A DNA stretch of 16,332 bases, from assembly GCA_041740375.1 (NCBI GenBank), contig JBGSMB010000056.1, forward strand, positions 1 through 16,332. Direction: 5' to 3'. Shown piece by piece: positions 6,033-13,315 of the stretch. The translations under genes were made by a program, and so were the position numbers. The stretch's first letter is position 1, and each line of letters begins with the position of its first letter. The notes beneath the pieces are model-generated. The model was given only the letters and a program-made list of their open reading frames with translations. It was not told where the DNA came from and did no database searches. This DNA is from JBGSMB01 sp041740375. Lineage in GTDB: Bacteria; Patescibacteriota; Saccharimonadia; Saccharimonadales; JAGQMS01.

Positions 6033-6050
6033 AAATAAGGACTACATGAT

Positions 6051-6404
6051 ATGACAAACTCTGAGCTTGAGGATAGATGTTTAGCTTTTAGTATTAATGT
6101 CGTGAATTATGTAAAAGTTTCTAAGATGCATAAAGCTATCGCTGGCCAGCTTCTACGATCGGCTACTAGCGTAGGAGCAAATTATACAGAGGCAAATAAT
6201 GCTAGCTCGAAGAAAGATTTCAGAAACAAGATATACATCGCAAAAAAAGAGGCAAGCGAAACCAGATATTGGCTAAAGGTGATTAAAAACACCGAACCGA
6301 AAAACGAACTAGTAGATCAGCTTATAGATGAGATATCCCAGCTAATATTAATATTTCAGAAAATAGTTAATACTTTAAATACCAAGAGCCAGGATGAAAA
6401 ATGA
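6051..6404 (+). CDS. Four-helix-bundle protein of the S23/IVS family
   Basis: The 117-residue, almost all-helical protein carries the family pattern: LEDRCLAFSINVVNYV (6-21), GQLLRSATSVGANYTEANNA (27-46), then KKDFRNKIYIAKKEASETRYWL (49-70). The family includes proteins encoded in intervening sequences of 23S rRNA genes, and it is structurally related to the Avd accessory protein of diversity-generating retroelements; a basic face binds nucleic acid in Avd. Its function here is unknown. A TAAGGA (6036-6041) precedes the ATG by 9 nt. An upstream ATG at 6045 hits a stop at once. The gene is a lone accessory insert in a glycan operon with repeat copies on both sides in opposed orientation. No reverse transcriptase or rRNA is nearby. 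Confidence 0.85.
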   Translation: MTNSELEDRCLAFSINVVNYVKVSKMHKAIAGQLLRSATSVGANYTEANNASSKKDFRNKIYIAKKEASETRYWLKVIKNTEPKNELVDQLIDEISQLILIFQKIVNTLNTKSQDEK

Positions 6405-6436
6405 TAATTGAAAAATTAATGATAAATGGAAATTGT
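6405..6436 (-). repeat. Family-1-like repeat in reverse orientation
   Basis: Directly after the stop of the four-helix-bundle gene, the minus strand reads CAATTTCCATTTATCATTAA followed by TTTTTCAATTA, using family-1 words. With the copy at 5961 it brackets the gene as loose inverted repeats. The similarity is word-level and degenerate. Confidence 0.45.
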
Positions 6437-6439
6437 TAA

Positions 6440-7549
6440 ATGAAAACTAATCCCAAGGTGGCGATTGTCACTGATTGGTTGACGAACATGGGAGGCGCCG
6501 AGAGGGTCGTTCTTGCTTTGCATACAATGTATCCTGAGGCACCTATCTTTACCTCGACTTATGAGCCGGAAGCTATGCCACTTTTTAAAAAGGCGGATGT
6601 GCAAACCGCTTGGTTCCAGCGATTGCCAAAAGTACTACGAAAGCACCAGCTACTGACGCTTCCTCGGCAGTGGCATTTTGGGCACATGAAACTGAAAGGC
6701 TATGACGTGGTGATCTCTTGTTCTGGAGCTGAGGCAAAAGCTGTACGCGCACCAGATGGAGTGCATATTAATTATTGCCATTCCCCCACTCAGTATTACT
6801 GGGTGCGCCCCGATGAATATCTAAAGAAGGATAGCGTCGGGTTGCTTAGCCCCATATATCGCCCTGGGCTAAAACTACTAATGCCTTATGTAAAAAAATG
6901 GGATCTTAAAGCTGCAACAAGACCTGACCAATATATTGCGAACTCTAGTGTCGTTCAGACAAGAATCAAGAAAATATACGGGAGAGACAGTGTGCTCGTG
7001 CACCCGCCGGTAGCTACAGAGCGTTTTGTATTGCCAAAAAATCCTAAGCGGTCGGGAATGTTGATCGCGGGTAGGCAAGTGCACCACAAAAGGTTTGACC
7101 TAGCGATACGAGCCTGCAATGAGTTGGGGGTAGAGCTGACTGTTCTTGGTGACGGGCCAGACCATGAGCGACTGCAACGGATAGCAGGACCCACGGTGCG
7201 ATTTAAAACAAAAGTAAGTGACGCGCAGATGGTGGAATATATGCAAAAGGCTCTCGGGTTTATCTTCCCAAACGAGGAAGACTTTGGGATAGTCGCCGTT
7301 GAGGCTCAGGCTACTGGCTGCCCAGTCATCGCCTTTAAAGCCGGAGGCGCGCTCGATACTGTCAAGGAAAATATTAGCGGTGTATTTTTTGAGAAGCAGA
7401 CTACGGAGGCGCTTGTGAGTGCGATTAAAGATTTTCAGCGTCGCCGATTTTCCGAAGACAGAATCCGCCTACATGCTATGGAGTTTGACGAGAGTGTTTT
7501 CACGAACAAGATGAAGAAGATTATAGATAGCGCAGAGAAAAGATCGTAA
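6440..7549 (+). CDS. GT4-family glycosyltransferase
   Basis: The 369-residue protein has the two-domain GT-B layout. The N-terminal domain shows VAIVTDWLTNMGGAERVV (7-24, the acceptor-side glycine loop) and CHSPTQYYW (113-121). The C-terminal domain shows GRQVHHKRFDLAI (211-223) and the EX7E motif, Glu280 to Glu288 in EDFGIVAVEA, followed by GCPVIAFKAGG. Retaining GT4 enzymes transfer sugars such as mannose from nucleotide donors. With GDP-mannose made by the manC-like gene in the same island, a mannosyltransferase is plausible but not shown. Translation starts at ATG 6440, 35 nt after the four-helix-bundle stop, with no good Shine-Dalgarno. Confidence 0.88.
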   Translation: MKTNPKVAIVTDWLTNMGGAERVVLALHTMYPEAPIFTSTYEPEAMPLFKKADVQTAWFQRLPKVLRKHQLLTLPRQWHFGHMKLKGYDVVISCSGAEAKAVRAPDGVHINYCHSPTQYYWVRPDEYLKKDSVGLLSPIYRPGLKLLMPYVKKWDLKAATRPDQYIANSSVVQTRIKKIYGRDSVLVHPPVATERFVLPKNPKRSGMLIAGRQVHHKRFDLAIRACNELGVELTVLGDGPDHERLQRIAGPTVRFKTKVSDAQMVEYMQKALGFIFPNEEDFGIVAVEAQATGCPVIAFKAGGALDTVKENISGVFFEKQTTEALVSAIKDFQRRRFSEDRIRLHAMEFDESVFTNKMKKIIDSAEKRS

Positions 7550-7613
7550 GGGCCGGCAGAGTACTTTTCCAGCGGGGTGAACGATTTACGAACACTGCAC
7601 TTCGTAGTAGTAT

Positions 7614-7627
7614 GTACCTGAAGGTAC
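7614..7627. repeat. Small perfect palindrome GTACCT/AGGTAC
   Basis: GTACCT (7614-7619) and AGGTAC (7622-7627) flank GA, and the outer T-A pair extends each arm to 7 bp. It lies between GT4 and GtrA, just before a family-1 copy. It could be an operator or part of a transcript end; there is no T-run. Confidence 0.35.
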
Positions 7628-7637
7628 AAATACCAGA

Positions 7638-7663
7638 TATCAGTTTTCAATTTTCAGAAATAT
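7638..7663 (+). repeat. Family-1 repeat, short copy
   Basis: The words ATCAGTTTTCAATTTTCAGA match the copies at 5992 and 2379. It is upstream of the GtrA-like gene. Confidence 0.55.
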
Positions 7664-7697
7664 AGCATTTTTCACGTAACAGCATAGATTCATTACA

Positions 7698-8105
7698 ATG
7701 ACTAAAACAAAAAAGAATAAAAAGAAAAAGGATCCCTTCTTTACTAAGAGAAGCGTTATTGGCTACGCTGCAGGCGGCGGCGCTTACTTCTGGAGCTCAT
7801 GGCTCATAATTACTTTTGGCACAGCCTATATCGGGCTTTGGTGGGCGAACATAATTGGAAATACCGTTGGTGTTTTTTTGAATTATTTGGCACAGCGCTT
7901 TTGGGCATTTCCTGGAAAAAATATATTTAATTCGGGCTGGAAGTTTGTGCTGATCACACTTGTTAACTTCGTGATCAGTTATTTTATCTTGAAGTGGCTT
8001 ACGGATCTTGGGGTTCCGCTATGGCTCGCGCAGTTTATATCCGCAGGGTTCTTCACGGCATGGAACTACGCTTGGTACAAGCTATGGGTCTTTAAGGATG
8101 AGTAG
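7698..8105 (+). CDS. GtrA-family membrane protein (putative lipid-linked sugar flippase)
   Basis: The 135-residue protein has a Lys-rich start (residues 2-18) and four membrane helices covering most of the rest. The family ends FLNYLAQRFWAFPGK in the middle and TAWNYAWYKLWVFKD at the C-terminus are typical of GtrA. GtrA-like proteins are thought to flip polyprenyl-phosphate sugars made by a GT2 synthase, so this is a natural partner for the DPM1-like GT2 at 1314-2135. The ATG at 7698 follows TAGATT (7685-7690) by 7 nt, a weak hint of another leaderless start, but without a clear -35. The LexA-like gene begins 9 nt after its stop. Confidence 0.85.
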   Translation: MTKTKKNKKKKDPFFTKRSVIGYAAGGGAYFWSSWLIITFGTAYIGLWWANIIGNTVGVFLNYLAQRFWAFPGKNIFNSGWKFVLITLVNFVISYFILKWLTDLGVPLWLAQFISAGFFTAWNYAWYKLWVFKDE

Positions 8106-8114
8106 AGGTCGGTA

Positions 8115-8621
8115 ATGGTAAAGAAGGGAAATACAAATCCAAATCCAACTCCTGAAGTTAAGGCGGTTCGTCCGACGAAGAAGCAGATGGAGCTACTGGC
8201 ATACATCGGGGAATTCATATCTGCACATGGCTATAGCCCTAGCTATCGAGAGATTATGGCGGGGTGCAATTATACTTCTGTGGCGACGGTATCATTACAC
8301 GTTAACAACCTAATTAGGCGCGGGCATCTCAAGAAAAGAGATAACTCGGCTAGATCACTGGAGATTGTAGATGCACCTATCGTTGATTCCATAACCATCA
8401 ACCAAGTAAACGAGACTGAAGAAAAGTGGTTGGTACTAAGGGTTGAGCAGTTTTTTAGAATTGCCGAAGAGACGCCGAATATCGAAGAACAAAAGATTGA
8501 CGAGCTGTATGTGCTGATTGGAGCGATGAAAATATTTGGATTGGACGGTGCAGCCTATGCATATATACGCCGGCTGAATGAACTAAAGAAGCGGGTGGAA
8601 ACGAGTACTTACAAAGTGTAG
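8115..8621 (+). CDS. LexA-type winged-helix DNA-binding protein lacking the peptidase domain
   Basis: Of 168 residues, about 18-85 follow the LexA DNA-binding domain: TKKQMELLAYIGEFISAHGY (21-40), SPSYREIMAGCNYTSVATVS, HVNNLIRRGHLKKR and a final ARSLEI. The C-terminal part (about 88-168) lacks the Ala-Gly cleavage site and the Ser/Lys pair of the LexA self-protease. Instead it has an apparently helical stretch that I do not recognise (WLVLRVEQFFRIAEETPNIE to RRLNELKKR). It is therefore a DNA-binding protein that cannot self-cleave in the usual way. It follows GtrA by 9 nt with AGAGGT upstream, probably in one transcript. Targets are unknown; the palindromes in this window are candidates. Confidence 0.75.
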   Translation: MVKKGNTNPNPTPEVKAVRPTKKQMELLAYIGEFISAHGYSPSYREIMAGCNYTSVATVSLHVNNLIRRGHLKKRDNSARSLEIVDAPIVDSITINQVNETEEKWLVLRVEQFFRIAEETPNIEEQKIDELYVLIGAMKIFGLDGAAYAYIRRLNELKKRVETSTYKV

Positions 8622-8644
8622 ACGGGGGCTAGGGGCTGGCAGTA

Positions 8645-8703
8645 CATTTATCAGGTATCAATTTTCAATTATCAAATAGGGGTTGGTAGATGGTAAATAG
8701 GGA
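8645..8703 (+). repeat. Composite family-1 plus family-2 repeat
   Basis: Family-1 words (8645-8675, ending CAATTATC) are followed directly by a family-2 copy (8679-8703). The same order is seen at 2357-2452. Bases 8679-8698 are identical to the copy inside the GT2 gene (1896-1915). Confidence 0.75.
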
Positions 8704-8771
8704 ATGCGAAGTGCATGTTTTGTGAGAGACACTCTTTATGCCGGTAGTGCGAGAGAGATGGTAGAGATTGG

Positions 8772-8795
8772 GGGGTAGTAAATGGTAAACGGGGA
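8772..8795 (+). repeat. Family-2 G-rich repeat copy
   Basis: Bases 8776-8795 are identical over 20 nt to 2433-2452. This copy lies 40 nt upstream of the -35 box of the orphan gene at 8870. A 6-bp inverted repeat CTGCCC/GGGCAG (8803-8808, 8825-8830) lies between them. Confidence 0.75.
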
Positions 8796-8834
8796 GATTC
8801 GACTGCCCCAGGGTCTTTAAGGAAGGGCAGTATA

Positions 8835-8863
8835 TTGCTAAAGATATACATTTATGTTATAAT
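8835..8863 (+). promoter_or_regulatory. Strong promoter of the orphan gene, leaderless arrangement
   Basis: TTGCTA (8835-8840), a 17-nt spacer, and TATAAT (8858-8863) preceded by TGT give a near-ideal extended -10 promoter. The ATG begins at 8870, exactly 7 nt past the -10 box, so transcription should start on the start codon. Confidence 0.75.
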
Positions 8864-8869
8864 AAATAT

Positions 8870-9112
8870 ATGAATGAGAGAGAATGTGTGGTAGTTGGTA
8901 TTGGCCCGATACCTCCCGAGGACTGGCCTCGAGTATTTAACGCGGTTACCGGCACACACAATACAGAGCCCCACCCGTACAGAATCGCCACTGTAGAAGA
9001 ATGCGATTCGGGTAACGTGTTACGGCTTCGAATTCCTATTGGCGAAGACTATAGCTTTACTGATCGATTTCAGGTGCTTATGTCTCGTCTTGGACGAGCA
9101 GGTTTACTATAG
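8870..9112 (+). CDS. Uncharacterised 80-residue protein
   Basis: I do not recognise a family. The protein is soluble, with a Pro-rich start (VVVGIGPIPPEDWPRVFNAV, 8-27), a His/Pro/Tyr patch (THNTEPHPYRI), and two short strand-like stretches (NVLRLRIPIGEDYSF and DRFQVLMSRLGR). No signal peptide or membrane segment is seen. The reading frame is supported by one of the best promoters in the window and by the exact placing of the ATG after the -10 box. It has no Shine-Dalgarno. Its stop shares the palindrome CTATAG (9107-9112) with the stop of the convergent membrane-protein gene. Two cysteines (Cys6, Cys45) are present. Confidence 0.65.
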   Translation: MNERECVVVGIGPIPPEDWPRVFNAVTGTHNTEPHPYRIATVEECDSGNVLRLRIPIGEDYSFTDRFQVLMSRLGRAGLL

Positions 9113-9838
9113 AAGATCGGAGTCGTTTGTCATGAAGATGACTGCGATGTCACCAACGTCGTTAAACTGAAAGCTAACAACATAGTTGTTGGCTGATTCG
9201 CCTGCGAGTGCGGCAAGTGGGAAGTAGCTTGCGTAGTCGCCCGTTCGCCAATCTTGCCCTTGTGCGCTTGAGTTTACTTTGAAGTTCCATGGATCGGTTG
9301 CTGTATCTAGATACTTTAGGTCTGCAACAGCTTGGTCTGGAGTGCGCGCACCTAGACCTTCGCTTGCGGCAAGTATGACAGTCACTGAGTCGGCCATTAA
9401 TGGCTTAAGGTCTGCGTATTTGCCTGAGGTGATTGCAGCTTCTATTGCTGCTGACTTTTCAACAGGAGCTTCTGTTGGAGTATCTGGTGCCGGCTCGGCA
9501 GGTTCTTCGTTCTCTGCGGCTGCCTCTTCGGCTTCGTGAGCTGCTTTATCTGCGGTGAGCGTATCTACCTGTGACTGTAGGTCATTTATTTTCATCTGTC
9601 GGTAGACAAACATTCCGCCGGCAGCTCCAGCTATTAGTATCAAGCATAGGACTATGACTAGGCCTTTCTTGCTCTTTTTCTTCTTCTCGGGTTCTGATGG
9701 CTTGATTTCCATCTTTGGAACCTCGTTTTGCTGCTTGTTTATTTCGTCAGTAACGCTCGACGGGGTCGTGATTGTATCTAATTTTGGGGCATCACCACTG
9801 CTCATGCCATCAATAGATTTATTGTTGTTATCTTCCAT
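9107..9838 (-). CDS. Single-pass membrane protein with coiled coil and extracytoplasmic domain
   Basis: The 243-residue protein starts at ATG 9838, chosen over an upstream start at 9892 because GGAGGG lies 5 nt before it. It has an acidic/polar cytosolic head (1-58), a Lys-rich stop, one membrane helix (about 59-79, GLVIVLCLILIAGAAGG), a coiled coil (INDLQSQVDTLTADKAAHEAE), a Pro/Glu/Ala linker, and a C-terminal folded domain of about 110 residues (from IEAAITSGKYADL to the end) that I do not recognise. It may face the outside (N-in). It is the last gene of the minus-strand operon after the RND permease, 69 nt downstream, and could be an accessory subunit; that is inferred from position only. 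Confidence 0.7.
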   Translation of the reverse strand: MEDNNNKSIDGMSSGDAPKLDTITTPSSVTDEINKQQNEVPKMEIKPSEPEKKKKSKKGLVIVLCLILIAGAAGGMFVYRQMKINDLQSQVDTLTADKAAHEAEEAAAENEEPAEPAPDTPTEAPVEKSAAIEAAITSGKYADLKPLMADSVTVILAASEGLGARTPDQAVADLKYLDTATDPWNFKVNSSAQGQDWRTGDYASYFPLAALAGESANNYVVSFQFNDVGDIAVIFMTNDSDLL

Positions 9839-9907
9839 TTGTCCCTCCAAAAGGCTTATGTATACACAATAGTATGCACCAACACGAGCCACTTATCTAG
9901 GGAAAAT

Positions 9908-12790
9908 TTAATTTAGTCGCTGTTCGTAGAACTTTTTGAACCCGAGGTAAAGCAGGCTTAGTGGGTATGCCAGCATACCGATACCAGGATTGAACACAAG
10001 GCCAAGTGCTACCGCGGCAAGCGTTGTTAGCACAAACCAGGTAAAGAACATTTTTGCGGTTATTCGACTGCGTAGGAATTCTGAGCCAAGGTAGTAGTAG
10101 GGGAATACCGTAACAACAAGTACTGTGCTTGAGATTAGTCCAAAAATGAGCACTACTGCGAGCCCTTCCCAGAATGGACTTGTTAATGCAAGAGGTATAA
10201 GAGACACGACCGCCGTAGCACTTGTGGCGAATAGAGGTCGGAATCGTTCGCGCAGACCCTCTACCGCTGCGTCCACCGCTCCCATGCCCGATCTACGGGC
10301 TTGATTGCTATAGTCGGTGAGCAGAATGGTGTTCTTGATGCTGAGACCTATGAGCGCAAAGAAACCCAACATTGCAAAGAAGCTAATAGCATTGTCGGTA
10401 ATCTTTAGGCCTAGCATGACACCAAAGATACTAAACGGAATGGCCATAAATATGAGGCCAGGCTGCAATAGTGAGCGGAACTCGATCGCGAGTAGGATGT
10501 ACATAACAATAAGTAGCGCGGGGAAAGCAATTGCTAGAGTCTTGAAAGACTCTTGGTTTTCTTCTTCTTGTCCTATGTCGAAGTCGATCGCGTCACTTGC
10601 AAGCCCAAGACTTGCTAGTTTTTCTTCATTGTAAGTTTCGGTAATTGCATCTTGAGTAAGGGTAACTAGCGTAGTTGTATCATCTGCGTCAAAGTTGGCA
10701 GAAACGGTAACTATTGGTTTGTTTGAGGTGCGGATAAACTGGTCGGTGCTTGATACTGTGACATTTGTGAGGTTGGCGGTGGTGCCATTTGTTCTCGTAA
10801 GTACTAGGCCGTCCATGTATTCGGCCATGTCGTTAGCTGCGATGAATGCGGCTTCACGATCTGTTGCATCTATTTGCACCACAAATGCAACTGATGGTGG
10901 ACCGACGTCTGACTGGCCGACTTGCGCGGTAGCTTGGTCGAATTCGGTATTGAACTTATTCTGAAGCTTATCGACAAGTTCTGGTGAGGTCACATCCCTC
11001 TTTGTATAGGAAATGATCTCGATTGATTGCGTTGCATCCGATGCTGAACCGGTTGCGAAGTAAGAGCCTTGTACGAAATTGTCACCTAGTTCTCCGGCAA
11101 TAAGGGCGTTTGCAGATTGGGCGATTTTCTCCGCATCGGTAATTTGGGTGCCGTCAGGGAATTGCAGAGTTACGACAAGACCATTTGTGTCTTTTGTCGG
11201 AGGAAAAATATTAAAGACCACATCGCGTGCAATAAATACACCTGCTACTAAAAAGGCAAAACCAATTAGTACTGCAGTTGAACCTACGGCAAACAGTTTT
11301 TTCTTGGAGTTTCTAGCCCAGAGCATTGGGCCTGCGACAAAGTTGGCAATCTTTGCTTCGAAGCCTTCGGCGAAGTCTGAGGATGCTTTTTTGCCCATTT
11401 GTTTCTTGTTGAGCAATATGTATCTGGCGAAGTAGGGAATAAATACTAGCGCGACGATGAGGCTGATGATTAGTGCTGAAATGATAGTAATTGGGACTGC
11501 CCGAATAAAGCTACCCAGTACTCCCCCCACAAATAGAAGCGGCGCGAAACACAGAGCTGCTGTTGCTGTTGCGGCGACCATGGCTCTAGAGACTTTTGTG
11601 GTCGCATCCCTCACCACCTCGTCTGGTTTGGTATGTTTATGCCTCGCTGCGTCGATCGCTTCTACCATAATTATGGTGTCATCTACGATTAGCGCCAGCG
11701 CTAGAATAATCGCAAAGAGGGTAATGACATTTAGCGTAAACCCAATAAGGTAGATGAAGCCTAGCGTGAAGAGAACGATTGTGATGAGTGAAATGACGGT
11801 GATGATCGAAGCCCGAATCGCGATAACAAGAGAGCCAACAATCAAGATAGCGAGTAAGCCTTCAAGAAGGACTTTTTGCAATTCGGCAAGACTATCTTTA
11901 ATCTGTATCGCATAACTTGCGCTCACCGCGGTTGAGTAACCCTCAAACTCACCAGATGCGTTTAATTCATCTAGCGCTCCTCTAATCTGCTTGTCGAGTT
12001 TAATTGCGTCTGCGCCGTCAACTGCGGTAAAGGCGATAATAGCTGAGTTGTAGAATGATGATTCATTGTTTTCTCTGATGCCGAACTGATCAAATTTTTT
12101 CTGAATTGTAACTGCTTGTCCATTGGCTGGGTTCACCGTTTGTTCAAACGGATCCTTTACAAAAACATCTGTAACTAGCGACAAGTTTTTTGCCTTTAGT
12201 GCATCTGCGGCTGCCTTGGCTTGCTCGGCGACTTCGGCAGTTGTGGCTGATTGATCTAGGCTGTAGAACGATACAGCAAGATCTACTTTGTCGACATCGG
12301 CACCAGTTGCGCCAAAGTACGGAACGTTGAATTGAATACGTGCATCATCCGGCACTTGGTCGGAAGACTCCACTGCCTTTTGCAGCGATGCTGCTGCCTC
12401 TTCGGCATTGGTTCCGTCTTTGTAGACAGCCGTGACGGTAAAGAAGTTGCTTTGGCTTTGCGACGATACGCTACTGACGTTTGGTTGTTCGAGCGCAATT
12501 TGCGAGACGGGTTTCGCGACCTGTTCGTCGACTTTTGCAGGGTCGTTTACGAAGTAGGTACCACCGACAACTACCAAGGGAACATTGACGCTTGGGAAGC
12601 CTTCTCTTTTCAGAAGAGTCGTATAGGAGAAAATGCCGAATAGCATCACGGCAATCCAGAGGAGTGCAGTTAACCGTTTTCGTTGAAAGAAAAATACAGT
12701 TACTTTGGGGAGTAAATGATCTTTAGGAGGCTTTACCTTTGCCGCCGTGGTCTTGCTAGGTTTTTTCGTGCCAGTCGATTTTTTGGCCAT
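9908..12790 (-). CDS. RND-superfamily efflux permease (AcrB/HAE-like), orphan
   Basis: The 960-residue protein has the RND double layout: TM1 (about 38-58), a large loop, TM2-6 (about 310-460), TM7 (about 500-520), a second loop, and TM8-12 (about 750-898). The proton-relay acidic pair is Asp370-Asp371 in LIVDDTIIMVEA, and Lys819 in SIKNTILLTDY matches AcrB Lys940. Both loops are shorter than in AcrB (about 1050 residues). Two further hydrophobic segments (about 912-930 and 933-948) extend the C-terminus beyond the usual 12. No adaptor or TolC-like gene is present, which fits a single-membrane cell. AGGAG lies 8 nt before the ATG. The N-terminus is very Lys-rich. Substrate is unknown: drugs, lipids or envelope precursors. 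Confidence 0.9.
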   Translation of the reverse strand: MAKKSTGTKKPSKTTAAKVKPPKDHLLPKVTVFFFQRKRLTALLWIAVMLFGIFSYTTLLKREGFPSVNVPLVVVGGTYFVNDPAKVDEQVAKPVSQIALEQPNVSSVSSQSQSNFFTVTAVYKDGTNAEEAAASLQKAVESSDQVPDDARIQFNVPYFGATGADVDKVDLAVSFYSLDQSATTAEVAEQAKAAADALKAKNLSLVTDVFVKDPFEQTVNPANGQAVTIQKKFDQFGIRENNESSFYNSAIIAFTAVDGADAIKLDKQIRGALDELNASGEFEGYSTAVSASYAIQIKDSLAELQKVLLEGLLAILIVGSLVIAIRASIITVISLITIVLFTLGFIYLIGFTLNVITLFAIILALALIVDDTIIMVEAIDAARHKHTKPDEVVRDATTKVSRAMVAATATAALCFAPLLFVGGVLGSFIRAVPITIISALIISLIVALVFIPYFARYILLNKKQMGKKASSDFAEGFEAKIANFVAGPMLWARNSKKKLFAVGSTAVLIGFAFLVAGVFIARDVVFNIFPPTKDTNGLVVTLQFPDGTQITDAEKIAQSANALIAGELGDNFVQGSYFATGSASDATQSIEIISYTKRDVTSPELVDKLQNKFNTEFDQATAQVGQSDVGPPSVAFVVQIDATDREAAFIAANDMAEYMDGLVLTRTNGTTANLTNVTVSSTDQFIRTSNKPIVTVSANFDADDTTTLVTLTQDAITETYNEEKLASLGLASDAIDFDIGQEEENQESFKTLAIAFPALLIVMYILLAIEFRSLLQPGLIFMAIPFSIFGVMLGLKITDNAISFFAMLGFFALIGLSIKNTILLTDYSNQARRSGMGAVDAAVEGLRERFRPLFATSATAVVSLIPLALTSPFWEGLAVVLIFGLISSTVLVVTVFPYYYLGSEFLRSRITAKMFFTWFVLTTLAAVALGLVFNPGIGMLAYPLSLLYLGFKKFYEQRLN

Positions 12791-12847
12791 GTAACACTCT
12801 CCTTATCGTATTACTTTTATCGTAACAGATGAAGGCGCGATTTCACT

Positions 12848-12863
12848 ATACTAATTGTAGTAT
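12848..12863. promoter_or_regulatory. Palindrome upstream of the RND gene
   Basis: ATACTA (12848-12853) and TAGTAT (12858-12863) flank ATTG in the 92-nt gap between the YggT-like and RND genes. It could be an operator for an internal promoter; no clear -35/-10 pair is seen. Confidence 0.35.
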
Positions 12864-12882
12864 GTTGGTGTCCGGATCGACT

Positions 12883-13266
12883 TTAGCTTAATTTTGCTTC
12901 GGTTTTATCTAGTTCTTCTTGCGAGGCGACCATTTTTACGGTGATGTAGTTAATAAGCGCATGCATTCCGAGTGCAAGTAGCAGGTACATGAGTATTGCG
13001 AATAATGCCGACGCACTAAAGTAGCCAGTTTCAGAAACTGGTACGAGAGGGAATATTCCTCGGAACGGAGCAAGGAATATATTTGCAGTCTTGTAGACAA
13101 ATTCCACAAATGCCGTGTCGGGGTTCGCGCTAAATAGAAGCAAGAAAAATCCTGTTGCCAAGAATGCGCTTGCGGTTAACGCGTAGGCGTATACCAAATA
13201 GGTAAGAACTCGCGACCCTTTGATGAAAAGTAGCTTGGTACTGTTATTTTTTTGCTTATCTGCCAT
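12883..13266 (-). CDS. YggT-like small membrane protein
   Basis: The 127-residue protein has three or four membrane helices (about 17-45, 55-68, 84-112). The central NIFLAPFRGIFPLVP followed by a hydrophobic run resembles the YggT family, whose members occur near cell-division and envelope genes. A perfect AGGAGGT lies 7 nt before the ATG, the best Shine-Dalgarno in the window. It sits 49 nt after the phosphodiesterase gene and 92 nt before the RND gene on the same strand, so it is probably cotranscribed. The family call rests on pattern and topology; function is not established. Confidence 0.6.
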   Translation of the reverse strand: MADKQKNNSTKLLFIKGSRVLTYLVYAYALTASAFLATGFFLLLFSANPDTAFVEFVYKTANIFLAPFRGIFPLVPVSETGYFSASALFAILMYLLLALGMHALINYITVKMVASQEELDKTEAKLS

Positions 13267-13315
13267 TTTACTGACCTCCTGTTATTTCTGCATTTAATTG
13301 TAGACCAGAAAATAG

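Noticed and set aside
5946..6440. Diversity-generating retroelement around the S23/Avd-like protein
   Set aside because: There is no reverse transcriptase, no template/variable repeat pair with adenine-specific differences, and no target gene in the window.
8115..8621. Full SOS repressor LexA
   Set aside because: The cleavage site and Ser/Lys dyad are not present; only the DNA-binding half matches.
157..8703. CRISPR array
   Set aside because: The repeats are dispersed, degenerate and of varying length, without regular spacers, and no cas gene is present.
9859..9887. Promoter directly upstream of the coiled-coil membrane protein
   Set aside because: TTGGTG and TATACA are present but only 12 nt apart, too short for a sigma70-type promoter; cotranscription with the RND gene is simpler.
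9279..11753. Open frames antisense to the membrane-protein and RND genes (for example 9279-9539, 11079-11435)
   Set aside because: They lie opposite clear protein families, show no domain or promoter, and look like codon-bias shadows.
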